DNA of 64,000 bases from CAZPQK01 sp964588695 (GTDB taxonomy: Bacteria > Krumholzibacteriota > Krumholzibacteriia > WVZY01 > JAKEHA01), in contig CAZPQK010000003.1 of the NCBI GenBank assembly GCA_964588695.1, forward strand, positions 1 through 64,000, written 5' to 3'. The position numbers were made by a program, and so were the translations under genes. The notes below the pieces were generated by a model. It was not told the origin of the DNA and searched no databases. It saw only the letters and a program-made list of their open reading frames with translations. Below, piece after piece: positions 15,683-24,912 of this stretch; position 1 is the first letter of the stretch; the number at the start of each line of letters is the position of its first letter.

Positions 15683-17008
15683 ATGTCACGACGAATCATC
15701 TTTGTCTGCCTGGCTTGTCTGTCTGTTTTCACCACGACTAACGTTAACGCCCGCACCTGGATCGTGCATCCTGACGGGACCGGCGATGCACCTACTATTC
15801 AAGCTGCTATCGATACTGCGGCTGTCGGTGACACGGTGTTTGCGACCGCCGGGCAGCATACTGCGACGGCCGAGCAAATGGTTAACGGTGTGTTACGGCA
15901 TGTTGTCGGGTACATCGATAAAGACCTGGTTGTTCACGGCGAAACCGGCACCGAGATATTTCTCGATCAAGTAATGGGGTTTGCGGTCGTCGCGGGCGCC
16001 GTGACGATTGCGGACATGACATTCAACGGTACATACCCTGGGTTCGGATGTGTGCTCGCCAGAGATGACTTCTTTGGCAACCAGGCTGTGGACGTAGAGA
16101 GTGCCACCGCCACTTTAACAAACATTTCCGTTTCCGACGTTGCGTGCGGGGTTCGACTAGGAAGCGGAAATCTTTCAATAGTTGACGGTAACATCGAAGA
16201 TTGCGAAAACGGCATCCGCGCGATTGGCGGAGCCCTGGACTTGACGAGTTCGAGAGTCGCAAACTGTGGCGAGCTGCTGTCGGCGTCACCGAGTTGCGCG
16301 GCAACGATTTTTGATTGCCGTTTCGAGATAAGTAGCCTTGTCTGCGAAGGTGTCTACGTCGCAAACGGATCGATTAGTCAGTGCGAGTTCGAAGGGATGC
16401 CAGCGCTTTCGGTGGCCGGTCATGAAGCATCGCTTACGCTCGCGAGGAGTGCGCAAGCACACAACAATCGGTTTGTTAACGCACGTCTTGCTTTTGCGGG
16501 GATTTCGGAGGGAATGGCCGCTTACAACAACGTGATTGTCGGCGGGCAAGTGGGGGATGGCGACAACCCGCTTGAGTCACGAGCGTTTGAACTCCGCAAC
16601 AACACGCTTGTGGAGGTGCGAGTTCAGGGAACATTCTCGGGCAATATGCATCACAATATTTTCGTACGCCCGGTGCAGTTTGATTGGTGGCCCGCCTACA
16701 CCGACAGTGTTTATTGCAACCTTATCTTTAACCCCGATAGCACCAGTCTCGGATCGATGGCGCCTCTTATCGGCGTCGACGGCAATGTTCTTGCCGACCC
16801 ACAGTTTTGCGGTGTCGATGGAAGTGGCAACTACTTGTTGCAAAACGACTCGCCTGCGGCGGCGGCCAACAATACCTGTGGGCTTATCGGGGCTTTCGAT
16901 GTGGGTTGCGGACCGGTGTCGGTTCGCCAGCGTTCGTTGGGTTCGCTAAAGTCGTTAATGCGCGGGGTGCGACCCACAGAAAACAAGAAGCCGGACTCGG
17001 TCGAGTGA
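15683..17008 (+). CDS. Secreted beta-helix protein without sorting tail
   Basis: The ATG at 15683 begins a signal peptide (MSRRIIFVCLACLSVF ... NVNA), so the longer frame from 15623 is not used; 441 aa are predicted. The mature start WIVHPDGTGDAPTIQAAID and AAVGDTVFATAG is the entry strand set of pectin-lyase-like parallel beta-helix proteins, and many N/D-rich short repeats follow. Unlike the beta-helix genes at 3.5-7.2 kb it has no FlgD-like tail. It ends in a basic, low-complexity piece (SLKSLMRGVRPTENKKP). An extended -10 (TGG-TACACT, 15626-15634) may be its promoter. No catalytic residues can be assigned. Confidence 0.75.
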   Translation: MSRRIIFVCLACLSVFTTTNVNARTWIVHPDGTGDAPTIQAAIDTAAVGDTVFATAGQHTATAEQMVNGVLRHVVGYIDKDLVVHGETGTEIFLDQVMGFAVVAGAVTIADMTFNGTYPGFGCVLARDDFFGNQAVDVESATATLTNISVSDVACGVRLGSGNLSIVDGNIEDCENGIRAIGGALDLTSSRVANCGELLSASPSCAATIFDCRFEISSLVCEGVYVANGSISQCEFEGMPALSVAGHEASLTLARSAQAHNNRFVNARLAFAGISEGMAAYNNVIVGGQVGDGDNPLESRAFELRNNTLVEVRVQGTFSGNMHHNIFVRPVQFDWWPAYTDSVYCNLIFNPDSTSLGSMAPLIGVDGNVLADPQFCGVDGSGNYLLQNDSPAAAANNTCGLIGAFDVGCGPVSVRQRSLGSLKSLMRGVRPTENKKPDSVE

Positions 17009-17041
17009 TACTAAACTTTGCGCGGCTCGCCTCGCATGTTA

Positions 17042-17057
17042 CGACCAGCGCTGGTCG
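17042..17057. terminator. 16-bp perfect palindrome between convergent genes
   Basis: CGACCAGC directly followed by GCTGGTCG, with no spacer. It lies in the 60-bp gap between the convergent beta-helix and PqqB-like genes. There is no T-tract, so its role as terminator is a guess; a protein-binding site is equally possible. Confidence 0.35.
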
Positions 17058-17068
17058 CAGCTAGCTCA

Positions 17069-18046
17069 CTACAACTCAAGCATCAATCCCTGCTCCGCAA
17101 TTTGATAACCCGCCTTGCGAACCGCTCGACGCTGCTCGGTCGCACGCAACACCGGGTTGGTGTGGTTGAAGTGGATGAAGTTTACTTTGCGGCGATCCTG
17201 CGCGCCGAGCGAGTCTAACAACGCCATCGACTCGACGATCGAAGGGTGGGGAATCTCGGACATATCGCGCCCGGGAAGTTCGTCACCGTTGTAGAACGAA
17301 GCGTCGATGAACGCGTAATCCACGTCGCGCACCAGCTGCACAATGTCGCGATCCCACTTTTCCCACTTGTCGATATCGGGAACAAACAACACCGATTTGT
17401 TTGGGCCATCAATGCGAAAACCGACGGTTTCAGAAAACTCGTCTCGATGAGGAACCAGTAACGGGGTAATCGTTGTCGGCGCAGCGGGAAACACTTTCAC
17501 ACCGACCTCCGACGACAGTTCACGCGGCACGATGTTCTCCAGCTCGACCAGTTGACTCCACGGACCACTGGACTCCAGAAACCGCTTCATACGCGGCATC
17601 GCGAACACCGGTACCTGTCGTGCACCCATTGCCTCGCGGCCCAGGTACATAAGCCCCGTGTAGTGTCCAATGTGAGCATGAGTCAGAAACACACCAACGA
17701 TGTCCATTTGCACCGACTCGCGCGGGACATCCTGGAGTTGTCCCAGTGCTCGCCGCATCTCGCCGTGTTGAAATGTAAAGTCGGGCGTGGCGTCAAAAAA
17801 TGCGGCTTGCCCGGTAGAGGTTTCGATAAGCCCGATGCAACTCACCTGGCGGTGCAACGCAACGTCGCGAGCCGCTCGGCAGCATTCCTTTTCGCAACCG
17901 ATCTGGGGGTAGCCGGCATCCTGGGCAATGCCAAGGACCACCAGGACGACGTTGGGCTCGGCCGAGTATGAACGGTCAATAAATGCCGTGCTGGTCAACA
18001 ACGTGGCGAGCAACAAAATCAGAACTGCGCGGAGCGACATGGACAC
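17069..18046 (-). CDS. Exported PqqB-like metallo-beta-lactamase-fold hydrolase
   Basis: A 325-aa protein with a signal peptide (about residues 5-28). The fold is that of PqqB: a cysteine-bearing loop GIAQDAGYPQIGCEKECC, the metal motif LTHAHIGHYTGLMYLGREAMG, then VGFRIDGPNKSVLFVPDID and the late FIHFNHTNP. PqqB of the PQQ pathway is cytoplasmic and oxidises a tyrosine-derived ring. No other pqq gene is seen here and this protein is exported, so a different, probably periplasmic, substrate is likely. It starts 9 nt after the heparinase-like gene, with AGAGGTG upstream of the ATG, so the two are co-transcribed. Confidence 0.8.
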   Translation of the reverse strand: MSMSLRAVLILLLATLLTSTAFIDRSYSAEPNVVLVVLGIAQDAGYPQIGCEKECCRAARDVALHRQVSCIGLIETSTGQAAFFDATPDFTFQHGEMRRALGQLQDVPRESVQMDIVGVFLTHAHIGHYTGLMYLGREAMGARQVPVFAMPRMKRFLESSGPWSQLVELENIVPRELSSEVGVKVFPAAPTTITPLLVPHRDEFSETVGFRIDGPNKSVLFVPDIDKWEKWDRDIVQLVRDVDYAFIDASFYNGDELPGRDMSEIPHPSIVESMALLDSLGAQDRRKVNFIHFNHTNPVLRATEQRRAVRKAGYQIAEQGLMLEL

Positions 18047-18055
18047 CTCTATAAG

Positions 18056-20608
18056 CTATTTCATCAAGACTATTTTGTGCGATTGGGTTTGCGCACCCGA
18101 CGAAACCCGCACCAGATAAACGCCAGACACAACCGCCTGACCATCATCGTTGCTTCCGTCCCACTTAAACTCAACAACGCCGGATGCGTCTACTGCTATT
18201 GCGCGCCACGCCACCCGACGGCCCGCCACATCGAAGATTGCCAAACGCACGGTGCCGCCGACCCCGCTGACACGAATAGTAGTGGCAGGATTAAAAGGGT
18301 TGGGGTAAGCGGTTACCTGCATTATGCCGGGAGGAAGCGCGATGGACGGAGCGCCAGTGACAATCGAAGCAGCCACTACGTTGCCGCCTTGTTGGTAGAA
18401 CGGAACCGGCTGCCCTTCCGCGGTCACGTCGGTAACATCCAGGTCACGGACGCGAAACGCGGCGTTTGCTCGGTCGAGCGAAACCACGCCATCGGATAGT
18501 GCAACCGATGCAAGGCCGTCGTCGATTGTGGCTAGTGCGATCGTTTCAACGACAAGCCGCGTACCGGCAGCCATAAGAAAGCGACTGACGGCTTCACTTT
18601 GTTTGGCAATCACGGCAACACGCGCGTCGGTTTCGACTGAACCGGCGGTAACCAATGTGTCGGTATGGTTAACAACGAGCGTGTGGCTTATGCCCGGCGC
18701 AATCGCGACAGTCGCCCACGAACCCCACGGTTCATCGTAACTATCTACTGCCGGCATACTTGCCGACGAAAATGGTAACAGAAGCACGGTGAACCACGGG
18801 TTTGAGGTGATGGTGTTAAGCGTCAGCAATGTACTATTGGGCTCGCTGTTTCCGTTGTCGAAAGGTTGTATCGCTGCAACGGCATCTGTCGGGTGCAAAA
18901 CGTGGATCAACATCGACGCCGAATCACCGCTGACGACAAAAGGGTGTGAGCCGATAGAGGTTTGGTTGCTGGCACGCGTATGCATTCGCCACTCGTAGTC
19001 GTGGTCAAACCCGTCTTTGTCGATGTCGTCGATTAGCAATACATAGGGCGCGTCGGCGTTGGTGTCGTGCACGACGACAACATGCCGATCGGCACGCAAT
19101 ACCGGATTTGCGCCGCTGTAACCCCACGACCAGTCGATGCCCGGGAACGGTTGGTCGGGGGCGTTGTAGGGGCTATACGTCGCATAAGCAGCGGCAGCGT
19201 CGCCAACGATATAGTCGGCGAAACCGCTGAGTAGATGCGACACGATTTCACCGTCGGTTCCAATCGAGTTGCCTGCGTTGTGTTGCCCAGCGCCGTCGAT
19301 GAAAACCATGTTGTGTGCTTCGCTCTGCCTGGCAGTACTGCCCGACCCGTGATCGATGACAAAGTCCTCGCCGAAAGCGCGAAATGTGAAACCGTTCTGA
19401 TCTTCTTGCGCGTGGCCTCCGTAGAACGGGCCCGAAAAGAAACTGAACACCGCGTCATTGCTGCCGGCGCCAGTTGGCCATCCTGACCGGTAATAAAACA
19501 GCCCGCGTCCACGAAACAGTTTGCTTGGCGGGAGTATCAGGTTGGGGTCTGTGGGCTCCACCGAACCGTCGTACCACAAGATCGTCGCCGACTTGTCGGC
19601 AAGGTATTGCATGTCGAGGCCGTAGGGGCCAACCGAGTGCTCCCAAAGCCAGGCGCCAATACCGCTGCCCCACTCTCTTGTCGACCAATCAAAGTACGTG
19701 TTGTAGATCGCATAGGTGGCGGAGTTGTAGTTGCTGTCATTAATATTGTTCGCGCGTACCGACCCTTCCGGCAACAGTTCGTACGCCAGGTACTCGGCAA
19801 CAGCGCGAAGCCTTGCGGCGGCTCCGTAGTCGGTTCCATCAAAACGCTTGCGGGCGTCGAAGTAATAAACCAGATTGCGCAAGGTCCAAAGCGTATACAG
19901 CGCGCCTTCTTTGTAAGCGCCGTCGTCGTCGAACTGGTGATCAAGCAGGTTTTGCGTGACGCGGTCGGCTTGCGCCATAGCGTCGGCCAATAGTTGCGAG
20001 TCGGCTTCGCCATCCAACGCGATTGCCGCGAGCCCCAACCCGGCAGCAAACATGGCGCTGTGGTTGGCAAGGTAAGGGGGGTATTCGAAAACGGCGTATC
20101 CGATAGAGGTGGTCATAAAGCTCAAGTAGGAAACGATCTCGCTCACGATGTGACCGCGCTCGGAGGGTGTTGCGTGGGCAAAGAACAGGTCGTAACCCAT
20201 GGCAAGCGCCCGAAGCCGAGTACCGGACAGGGCCTCGTCTAAGTCGACGTCGTAGGTATCAGCCAGGTACGTGGTTAGCGAACGGCCAAACGCCATAGTT
20301 GCGCTATCGGCTTCGATGTGCGCGACAATTCCAATTTCGGGGAGGGAGTTGATGCCGAAAAACGGATTAAGCACCGACGACGGATTGAAACCGGAGAGCA
20401 CGTTCTGCACTCTATCACGTACATACGTGTATGCGTCGTCATCGGCGCCGCCGTCGGTTACCCGGGCGGCGAGCGCGGGTACGTCGCTGGCCGAAAATAA
20501 CAGACGCGGGTGGTTGGCGGTGTAAACGCTGTCGCTTACCTGGGCAGAAGCCGGTACCAGATAACCAAATAGCGACACAAAGACCATTAGCAAAAACACG
20601 CGGTGCAT
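18056..20608 (-). CDS. Secreted heparinase II/III-like protein with FlgD-like tail
   Basis: An 850-aa exported protein (signal peptide residues 1-22, ending PASAQ). The N-terminal half, with HPRLLFSASDVPALAARV and repeated helical segments up to about residue 330, resembles the alpha/alpha toroid of alginate/heparin lyases. The middle (about 350-640), with FYGGHAQEDQNGFTFRAFGEDF and VIDHGSG, matches the heparinase II/III C-terminal beta-sandwich and carries histidines suited to lyase chemistry. The last ~85 residues form a Por-secretion-type tail (TAYPNPFNPATTI ... KIVLMK). The likely role is degradation of acidic polysaccharide outside the cell; the substrate is unknown. Confidence 0.82.
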   Translation of the reverse strand: MHRVFLLMVFVSLFGYLVPASAQVSDSVYTANHPRLLFSASDVPALAARVTDGGADDDAYTYVRDRVQNVLSGFNPSSVLNPFFGINSLPEIGIVAHIEADSATMAFGRSLTTYLADTYDVDLDEALSGTRLRALAMGYDLFFAHATPSERGHIVSEIVSYLSFMTTSIGYAVFEYPPYLANHSAMFAAGLGLAAIALDGEADSQLLADAMAQADRVTQNLLDHQFDDDGAYKEGALYTLWTLRNLVYYFDARKRFDGTDYGAAARLRAVAEYLAYELLPEGSVRANNINDSNYNSATYAIYNTYFDWSTREWGSGIGAWLWEHSVGPYGLDMQYLADKSATILWYDGSVEPTDPNLILPPSKLFRGRGLFYYRSGWPTGAGSNDAVFSFFSGPFYGGHAQEDQNGFTFRAFGEDFVIDHGSGSTARQSEAHNMVFIDGAGQHNAGNSIGTDGEIVSHLLSGFADYIVGDAAAAYATYSPYNAPDQPFPGIDWSWGYSGANPVLRADRHVVVVHDTNADAPYVLLIDDIDKDGFDHDYEWRMHTRASNQTSIGSHPFVVSGDSASMLIHVLHPTDAVAAIQPFDNGNSEPNSTLLTLNTITSNPWFTVLLLPFSSASMPAVDSYDEPWGSWATVAIAPGISHTLVVNHTDTLVTAGSVETDARVAVIAKQSEAVSRFLMAAGTRLVVETIALATIDDGLASVALSDGVVSLDRANAAFRVRDLDVTDVTAEGQPVPFYQQGGNVVAASIVTGAPSIALPPGIMQVTAYPNPFNPATTIRVSGVGGTVRLAIFDVAGRRVAWRAIAVDASGVVEFKWDGSNDDGQAVVSGVYLVRVSSGAQTQSHKIVLMK

Positions 20609-20696
20609 AGGCTGCCTCGGTGGTGAGCGTAAAGCTTATCACAGTCTTCCCAATCCGCCATGCGCACGAGGCTAACCCCTTGCAAAATAAGGGGAC

Positions 20697-20724
20697 TTGA
20701 CTGGCCCGGGCCTTGGTGTATAAT
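20697..20724 (+). promoter_or_regulatory. secDF operon promoter
   Basis: TTGACT (20697-20702) and a perfect TATAAT (20719-20724) with 16-bp spacing. The predicted start near 20731 gives a leader of about 205 nt before secD. Confidence 0.75.
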
Positions 20725-20730
20725 CGTCGC

Positions 20731-20936
20731 TTCACTGGAGTTTTCACTCACCTTGAGAATCCACGCCCCCGCAATCCGTTGGGGGCGTTCCTAGCGCCAA
20801 AAACCGGTGGCGTGCCGCCCACGCGGGAATGACCCGCCGATCCGGAATCTGGGCAACGGTTTTGTCCGGTGGATCCTTCTGCGGGTGAACACAAGTTATT
20901 AACAGGAACACATTGCAGTTCGTTTAGAGGTCATTT
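20731..20936 (+). promoter_or_regulatory. Long structured leader of secD
   Basis: The leader has an 8-bp GC-rich hairpin (ACGCCCCC, 20763-20770; GGGGGCGT, 20781-20788). Two overlapping, mutually exclusive hairpins follow (GCGTG/CACGC, 20810-20824; GCGGG/CCCGC, 20823-20837), and a CCGG-closed segment to about 20873. It matches no riboswitch class I know. A regulatory leader is inferred from length and fold only. Confidence 0.4.
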
Positions 20937-22712
20937 ATGTCGCAAAGGTGGAAGATCGTAATCATTCTCGCCGTGCTCGCGTTCAGCGTGTGGTCGCTGT
21001 ACCCGACGGTGAGTTATTACTCGATGTCGGAGGACGAGCGCGGCCGCTTGGATGAAGCGCAGCGCACAGAGTATCTCTCCGAAGTGATTAAGCTGGGGCT
21101 GGACCTTCAGGGCGGCATGCACGTCGTGCTGGAAGTCGACGACTCCAAGCTTGATGACAACGCCAAGAAAGACGCCACCGACCGCGTCATGGAAATTATG
21201 CGTAACCGGATCGATGCGTTCGGCGTGTCGGAACCGGTGATTCAGAAGCAGGGCGAAAAGCGAGTCATCCTGCAGCTTCCCGGGGTTGACGATCCCAATC
21301 GGGTTCGGGGGCTCATCGGGTCGACCGCGCAACTTTCGTTTAACATGGTGCGCGAGCAGGATGAAATTGTAACGCTGCTCCGCGACCTCGACCGTGTACT
21401 TAAGGGTGTAAAAGTTGATGGGCGCGTGGTTGATACCACCGGCGTCGATCTGGGTATGGACGAAGCGCTGGACGAAACCGAGCTTGCCGGTGGCGAAGAT
21501 GCTAAGTCCACAATGGCAAAGCTTGCCTCCGCCGCCGACCAGGCGGTCGACGGTGCATCCCAAACTCTGCAGGACGCGGCCGACAGCGTCGGTTTGGATT
21601 CGATTCCTTTTCTTACGCCGCCAGCCGAAGAACTCGACGTGCCGCTGCAAATTGACGAAGACCGACCGTTTACATCTTACCTGGCGACGATCCTTCCCAG
21701 CGGCGGCCTGTCGGTGGACGTAAACAACCGCGACGTGGTTGAGGCGTTGTTGAACACCGAGCAGGCCAAGCGAGTCGTTCCGCGCCAGTCGCTCCTGCGT
21801 TGGACCAAGAGTCCGCTTCCCGACGGTCAAGGCAACTTCGCTCACGTGCTCTACCTGGTCGACTCGCGTCCCATCATTAGCGGCGCCGAATTGGTAGACG
21901 CGGTGACGCGTCCGGACCCCGACGATCCCACTTCGTTGAACGTGGGTTTTCGCCTGAACCGTCAAGGCGGTTTGAAGTTTGCGCGCGCGACCGGCGAAAA
22001 CATCGGACGCTTTATGGCGATCGTTCTCGACGACAAAGTAAACTCGGCGCCGCGAATTCAGTCGAAGATCTCCGGCGGTGAAGGTCGCATTACTGGTTTG
22101 GATACCGATAGCGAAGCCAACGACCTGGCGATCGTTTTGCGCGCCGGTGCATTGCCCGCGCCGGTAGACATTATCGAAGAACGTACGGTTGGTCCGTCTC
22201 TAGGGCGCGACTCGATCGAAATGGGGATCCGTGCAACCGTCGGTGGTTTTGTGATCGTCATGATATTCATGGTGATCTACTACCAGATGGCCGGTCTCAT
22301 CGCATGCATGGCGTTGATCCTTAACCTGGTCATCATCCTGGCGTTTCTTGCCGAAGTACACGCGGCGCTTACGCTTCCAGGCATTGCCGGTTTGATCCTT
22401 ACCATCGGTATGGCAATTGACGCTAACGTGCTCATCTTTGAGCGAATTCGCGAGGAGTTAGCGAAGTCAAAAACGGTGAGAGCATCAATCGAAGCCGGTT
22501 ACGACCGAGCGTTTACCACGATTCTTGACGCCAACGTCACGACGCTGATTACCGCATTCATCCTGTGGTACTACGGCACCGGTCCAATCAAGGGTTTTGC
22601 TACGACGCTTAGCATTGGTATTGCAGCGTCGATGTTTACCGCGCTGGTTTGTACGCGAGTGGTGTTCGATCTGATGACCGCGAATCGCCAGCTAAAGAAA
22701 CTTAGTATCTAG
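20937..22712 (+). CDS. secD: Protein translocase subunit SecD
   Basis: A 591-aa inner-membrane protein. A first transmembrane helix (residues 6-24) is followed by LGLDLQGGMHVVLEVD, the hallmark of SecD. A large periplasmic part of about 380 residues comes next, with an inserted acidic, alanine-rich stretch around 170-215. Then come RAGALPAPV and the C-terminal five-helix RND-type bundle with GMAIDANVLIFERIREEL. SecDF uses the proton gradient to pull exported proteins across the membrane after SecA-driven translocation. AGAGGT precedes the ATG. secF follows after 30 bp. Confidence 0.96.
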   Translation: MSQRWKIVIILAVLAFSVWSLYPTVSYYSMSEDERGRLDEAQRTEYLSEVIKLGLDLQGGMHVVLEVDDSKLDDNAKKDATDRVMEIMRNRIDAFGVSEPVIQKQGEKRVILQLPGVDDPNRVRGLIGSTAQLSFNMVREQDEIVTLLRDLDRVLKGVKVDGRVVDTTGVDLGMDEALDETELAGGEDAKSTMAKLASAADQAVDGASQTLQDAADSVGLDSIPFLTPPAEELDVPLQIDEDRPFTSYLATILPSGGLSVDVNNRDVVEALLNTEQAKRVVPRQSLLRWTKSPLPDGQGNFAHVLYLVDSRPIISGAELVDAVTRPDPDDPTSLNVGFRLNRQGGLKFARATGENIGRFMAIVLDDKVNSAPRIQSKISGGEGRITGLDTDSEANDLAIVLRAGALPAPVDIIEERTVGPSLGRDSIEMGIRATVGGFVIVMIFMVIYYQMAGLIACMALILNLVIILAFLAEVHAALTLPGIAGLILTIGMAIDANVLIFERIREELAKSKTVRASIEAGYDRAFTTILDANVTTLITAFILWYYGTGPIKGFATTLSIGIAASMFTALVCTRVVFDLMTANRQLKKLSI

Positions 22713-22742
22713 CTATCTCTATTAACGGAGCCAACAAGCATT

Positions 22743-23642
22743 ATGCAGTTTTTTAAGACACCCAATTTGCCGATCCTGGCCAATCGCAAGAAGGCCGCAA
22801 TTATTTCCGGCGTGTTGCTGCTTATCGGCCTTGGGTCGGTGGTCGTTCACAAGGGGCTTCGCACCAGCATCGATTTTGCCGGTGGTTCACTGGTGGAGAT
22901 TCGCCTGGACGATCCCATCCCGGTCGGCGACGTCCGAACCATCATTAATAATGCGGGTTTTGAAGGCGCCGAGGTAACCAACTTTGGTTCGCCCAACGAA
23001 TACATGATTAAAGTCAAAGCCGTTGGTAATGCTGCCGAAGTTGCCGAGCAGGTGCAAACCGCGCTTGCGGCCGGAATCACCGGACAAGAAGTTGATATTC
23101 GCCGGGTCGAGTCGGTAGGTCCCAAGATCGGCGACGAACTTAAAGGCAAGGCGTTCTGGGCGATCATCTATTCGCTTCTGGGAATTGTTGTTTATATCTC
23201 GTGGCGATTCGAGTTTCGATTTGCTATTGCGGCCATCGTGGCGCTGGTTCACGACGTTTTGTTTACGCTGGGTTTCTTTTCCCTGGTCGACCTGGAAGTG
23301 TCGCTGGCAGTGATCGCGGCCATCTTAACTATTGTTGGTTATTCGCTGAACGACACCATCGTTGTGTTCGACCGTATTCGCGAAAACCTCAACAATCGTC
23401 GTCGCGAGACGTACGAGCAGATGGTTAACATTTCGGTCAACGAAACCCTATCGCGTACGATTATCACCTCGCTAACCACGTTGCTGGTGGTGCTGTCACT
23501 GGTACTGTTCGGCGGCGAAGTCATTAAAGACTTCGCGATTACACTGCTGGTTGGTGTGCTGGTGGGTACGTATTCGTCGATCTTCATCGCGAGTCCGGTA
23601 CTGGTGGAATGGCAGGCACGGCGCGCGCAACGCGCCAAGTAG
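22743..23642 (+). CDS. secF: Protein translocase subunit SecF
   Basis: A 299-aa partner of SecD. It shows an N-terminal helix, the short periplasmic piece starting TSIDFAGGSLVEIRLDD, and the C-terminal membrane bundle with RFAIAAIVALVHDVLFTLG and YSLNDTIVVFDRIREN, all diagnostic of SecF. It forms the membrane complex with SecD and, in many species, YajC (not present here). ACGGAG lies ahead of the start. The next gene follows 17 nt after the stop. Confidence 0.96.
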   Translation: MQFFKTPNLPILANRKKAAIISGVLLLIGLGSVVVHKGLRTSIDFAGGSLVEIRLDDPIPVGDVRTIINNAGFEGAEVTNFGSPNEYMIKVKAVGNAAEVAEQVQTALAAGITGQEVDIRRVESVGPKIGDELKGKAFWAIIYSLLGIVVYISWRFEFRFAIAAIVALVHDVLFTLGFFSLVDLEVSLAVIAAILTIVGYSLNDTIVVFDRIRENLNNRRRETYEQMVNISVNETLSRTIITSLTTLLVVLSLVLFGGEVIKDFAITLLVGVLVGTYSSIFIASPVLVEWQARRAQRAK

Positions 23643-23659
23643 TCGGCTAGCGACGGCTC

Positions 23660-24172
23660 GTGCAAGAGATTCTCGTCGACATATTTCTTATCGTTTTCTA
23701 CGTCATCGCCGTCGGGATATGGTTCCTGACGGCGATTGGCCTTCCGGGCAACTGGATCCTCGCCGGACTTGCCCTGCTTCTGACCGTTATCCCCTCTCCA
23801 ATTGCGCTCACCTGGACGGCTTTCTTCTGGATCATTGGTCTGGTCATTGTCGGGGAAATTATTGAATCCCTTCTCGGAATGGTACTGGTTGCCAAAAAAG
23901 GCGGTTCCAAGTGGGGAGTGCTTGGGTCGTTTCTGGGCGGGCTCATCGGTGTTGTTTTGGGTGGCCCCATCGTTCCGCCGCTTGGAAGCCTGGGCCTAGG
24001 ATTTGTGGGTGCTTTTGCCGGCGCGGTCGTGGGGGAGTATATGAACGAGCGCACCTCGCAGGAGGCGCTACGAATTGGTTGGTGGTCGTTCATCGGACGA
24101 GCGCTTGCCATTATGGGCAAGGTGATCGCCGGCGTGGGCATTCTCTATATTATTGTCCGGGGAACCTGGTAG
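23660..24172 (+). CDS. DUF456 family membrane protein
   Basis: A 170-aa integral membrane protein with about four to five helices. Family features are FLTAIGLPGNWILAGLALLL near the start and a glycine-rich repeated part (GGSKWGVLGSFLGGLIG, then LGPIVPPLG-type loops) in the middle. DUF456 proteins have no established function. The start is a GTG at 23660, 17 nt after secF, so it is the last gene of the sec transcript. The C-terminal helix (VIAGVGILYIIV) follows a cytoplasmic loop containing NERTSQEALRIG. Confidence 0.8.
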   Translation: MQEILVDIFLIVFYVIAVGIWFLTAIGLPGNWILAGLALLLTVIPSPIALTWTAFFWIIGLVIVGEIIESLLGMVLVAKKGGSKWGVLGSFLGGLIGVVLGGPIVPPLGSLGLGFVGAFAGAVVGEYMNERTSQEALRIGWWSFIGRALAIMGKVIAGVGILYIIVRGTW

Positions 24173-24177
24173 CTGAA

Positions 24178-24208
24178 GTGTCCTCGACGAAGGACACCCC
24201 TGTCCTTT
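24178..24208 (+). terminator. Terminator region of the secDF operon
   Basis: Two alternative hairpins share one strand: GTGTCCT/AGGACAC (24178-24197) and AGGACA/TGTCCT with a CCCC loop (24191-24206). The second is followed by only a short T-run. Probable weak terminator just after the DUF456 gene. Confidence 0.5.
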
Positions 24209-24259
24209 AAAGTGGCCGGTTTTCGCCGCCGCTAGCGAGCTAAGTTATTATAAGACAAC

Positions 24260-24859
24260 ATGTTCTATCGTGGTACGCGCTTTGCGTGTACCTTCTTGCG
24301 TTTTGTAACCATGAACTGTTGTCGTCGCATATGTTCGATTGCCAACGCCCCGTTCTGCGGGGCGGTTTCGCTGTTAGCCGTGGTCATGATGACGCTAGCT
24401 GTCTTACCCGACATGGCGTTGGCGCAAAAGCCGCGTGCCCACAAGTCGGTCCCAAGCAACCCCGGTCAATCGGCCGATCGCCTTTCGCCCCGACAGGTGT
24501 TTGACGAAATCGAACGGAGCTGGGTTAACGGTAGCGAGCGCGGCATCCTAAAGCACTACGGCAAGGCACGCGTCACCCTGGCCGTTGACGGCGATCGTCC
24601 CCAGCGCGCCAAAGTCAGCAAGAACCAAAGTTACTACCTGCTTAAAGACCTGTTTAAGTTTACCATTACCCGGAAATTCGAGTTTGTGCAGTACCGCGAA
24701 TCACCAGAAGCCGGTACCGCGTTTGCCGTTGCCGAGCGCCACTATCAGCGTGCGGACGACGGTCGATTGATTAAGGACAAGGTGTACGTCGCGCTCGAGT
24801 TCGAAGGCCGGCCGGAGCGCGGCCGTTGGGTAGTGACCGAGATTAAGTCGATCCGTTAG
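24260..24859 (+). CDS. Exported small protein, NTF2/DUF4783-like
   Basis: A 199-aa protein with a long N-terminal export signal. The hydrophobic core is LLAVVMMTLAVLPDMALAQ, and an internal ATG at 24311 is an alternative start. The mature part from about residue 75 (SPRQVFDEIERSWVNGSERGILKHYG) through VYVALEFEGRPERGRWVVTEIKSI has the helix-then-curved-sheet pattern of DUF4783, an NTF2-like family common in FCB bacteria and of unknown function. A -10-like TATTAT (24246-24251) lies 8 nt before the ATG. It stands alone between two terminators. Confidence 0.7.
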   Translation: MFYRGTRFACTFLRFVTMNCCRRICSIANAPFCGAVSLLAVVMMTLAVLPDMALAQKPRAHKSVPSNPGQSADRLSPRQVFDEIERSWVNGSERGILKHYGKARVTLAVDGDRPQRAKVSKNQSYYLLKDLFKFTITRKFEFVQYRESPEAGTAFAVAERHYQRADDGRLIKDKVYVALEFEGRPERGRWVVTEIKSIR

Positions 24860-24912
24860 GCGGTTTTTCCGCCGAGCATGGTTAGCCGACGTTTTCATCT
24901 TCTTTAGTAAGC

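Noticed and set aside
17069..18046. PQQ biosynthesis pathway
   Set aside because: Only a PqqB-like protein is seen; it is exported and has no pqqA, C, D or E neighbours.
20931..21965. 344-codon frame on the minus strand over secD
   Set aside because: Antisense shadow of a certain gene; the composition is arginine/histidine-rich as expected from a reverse frame, and there is no family match.
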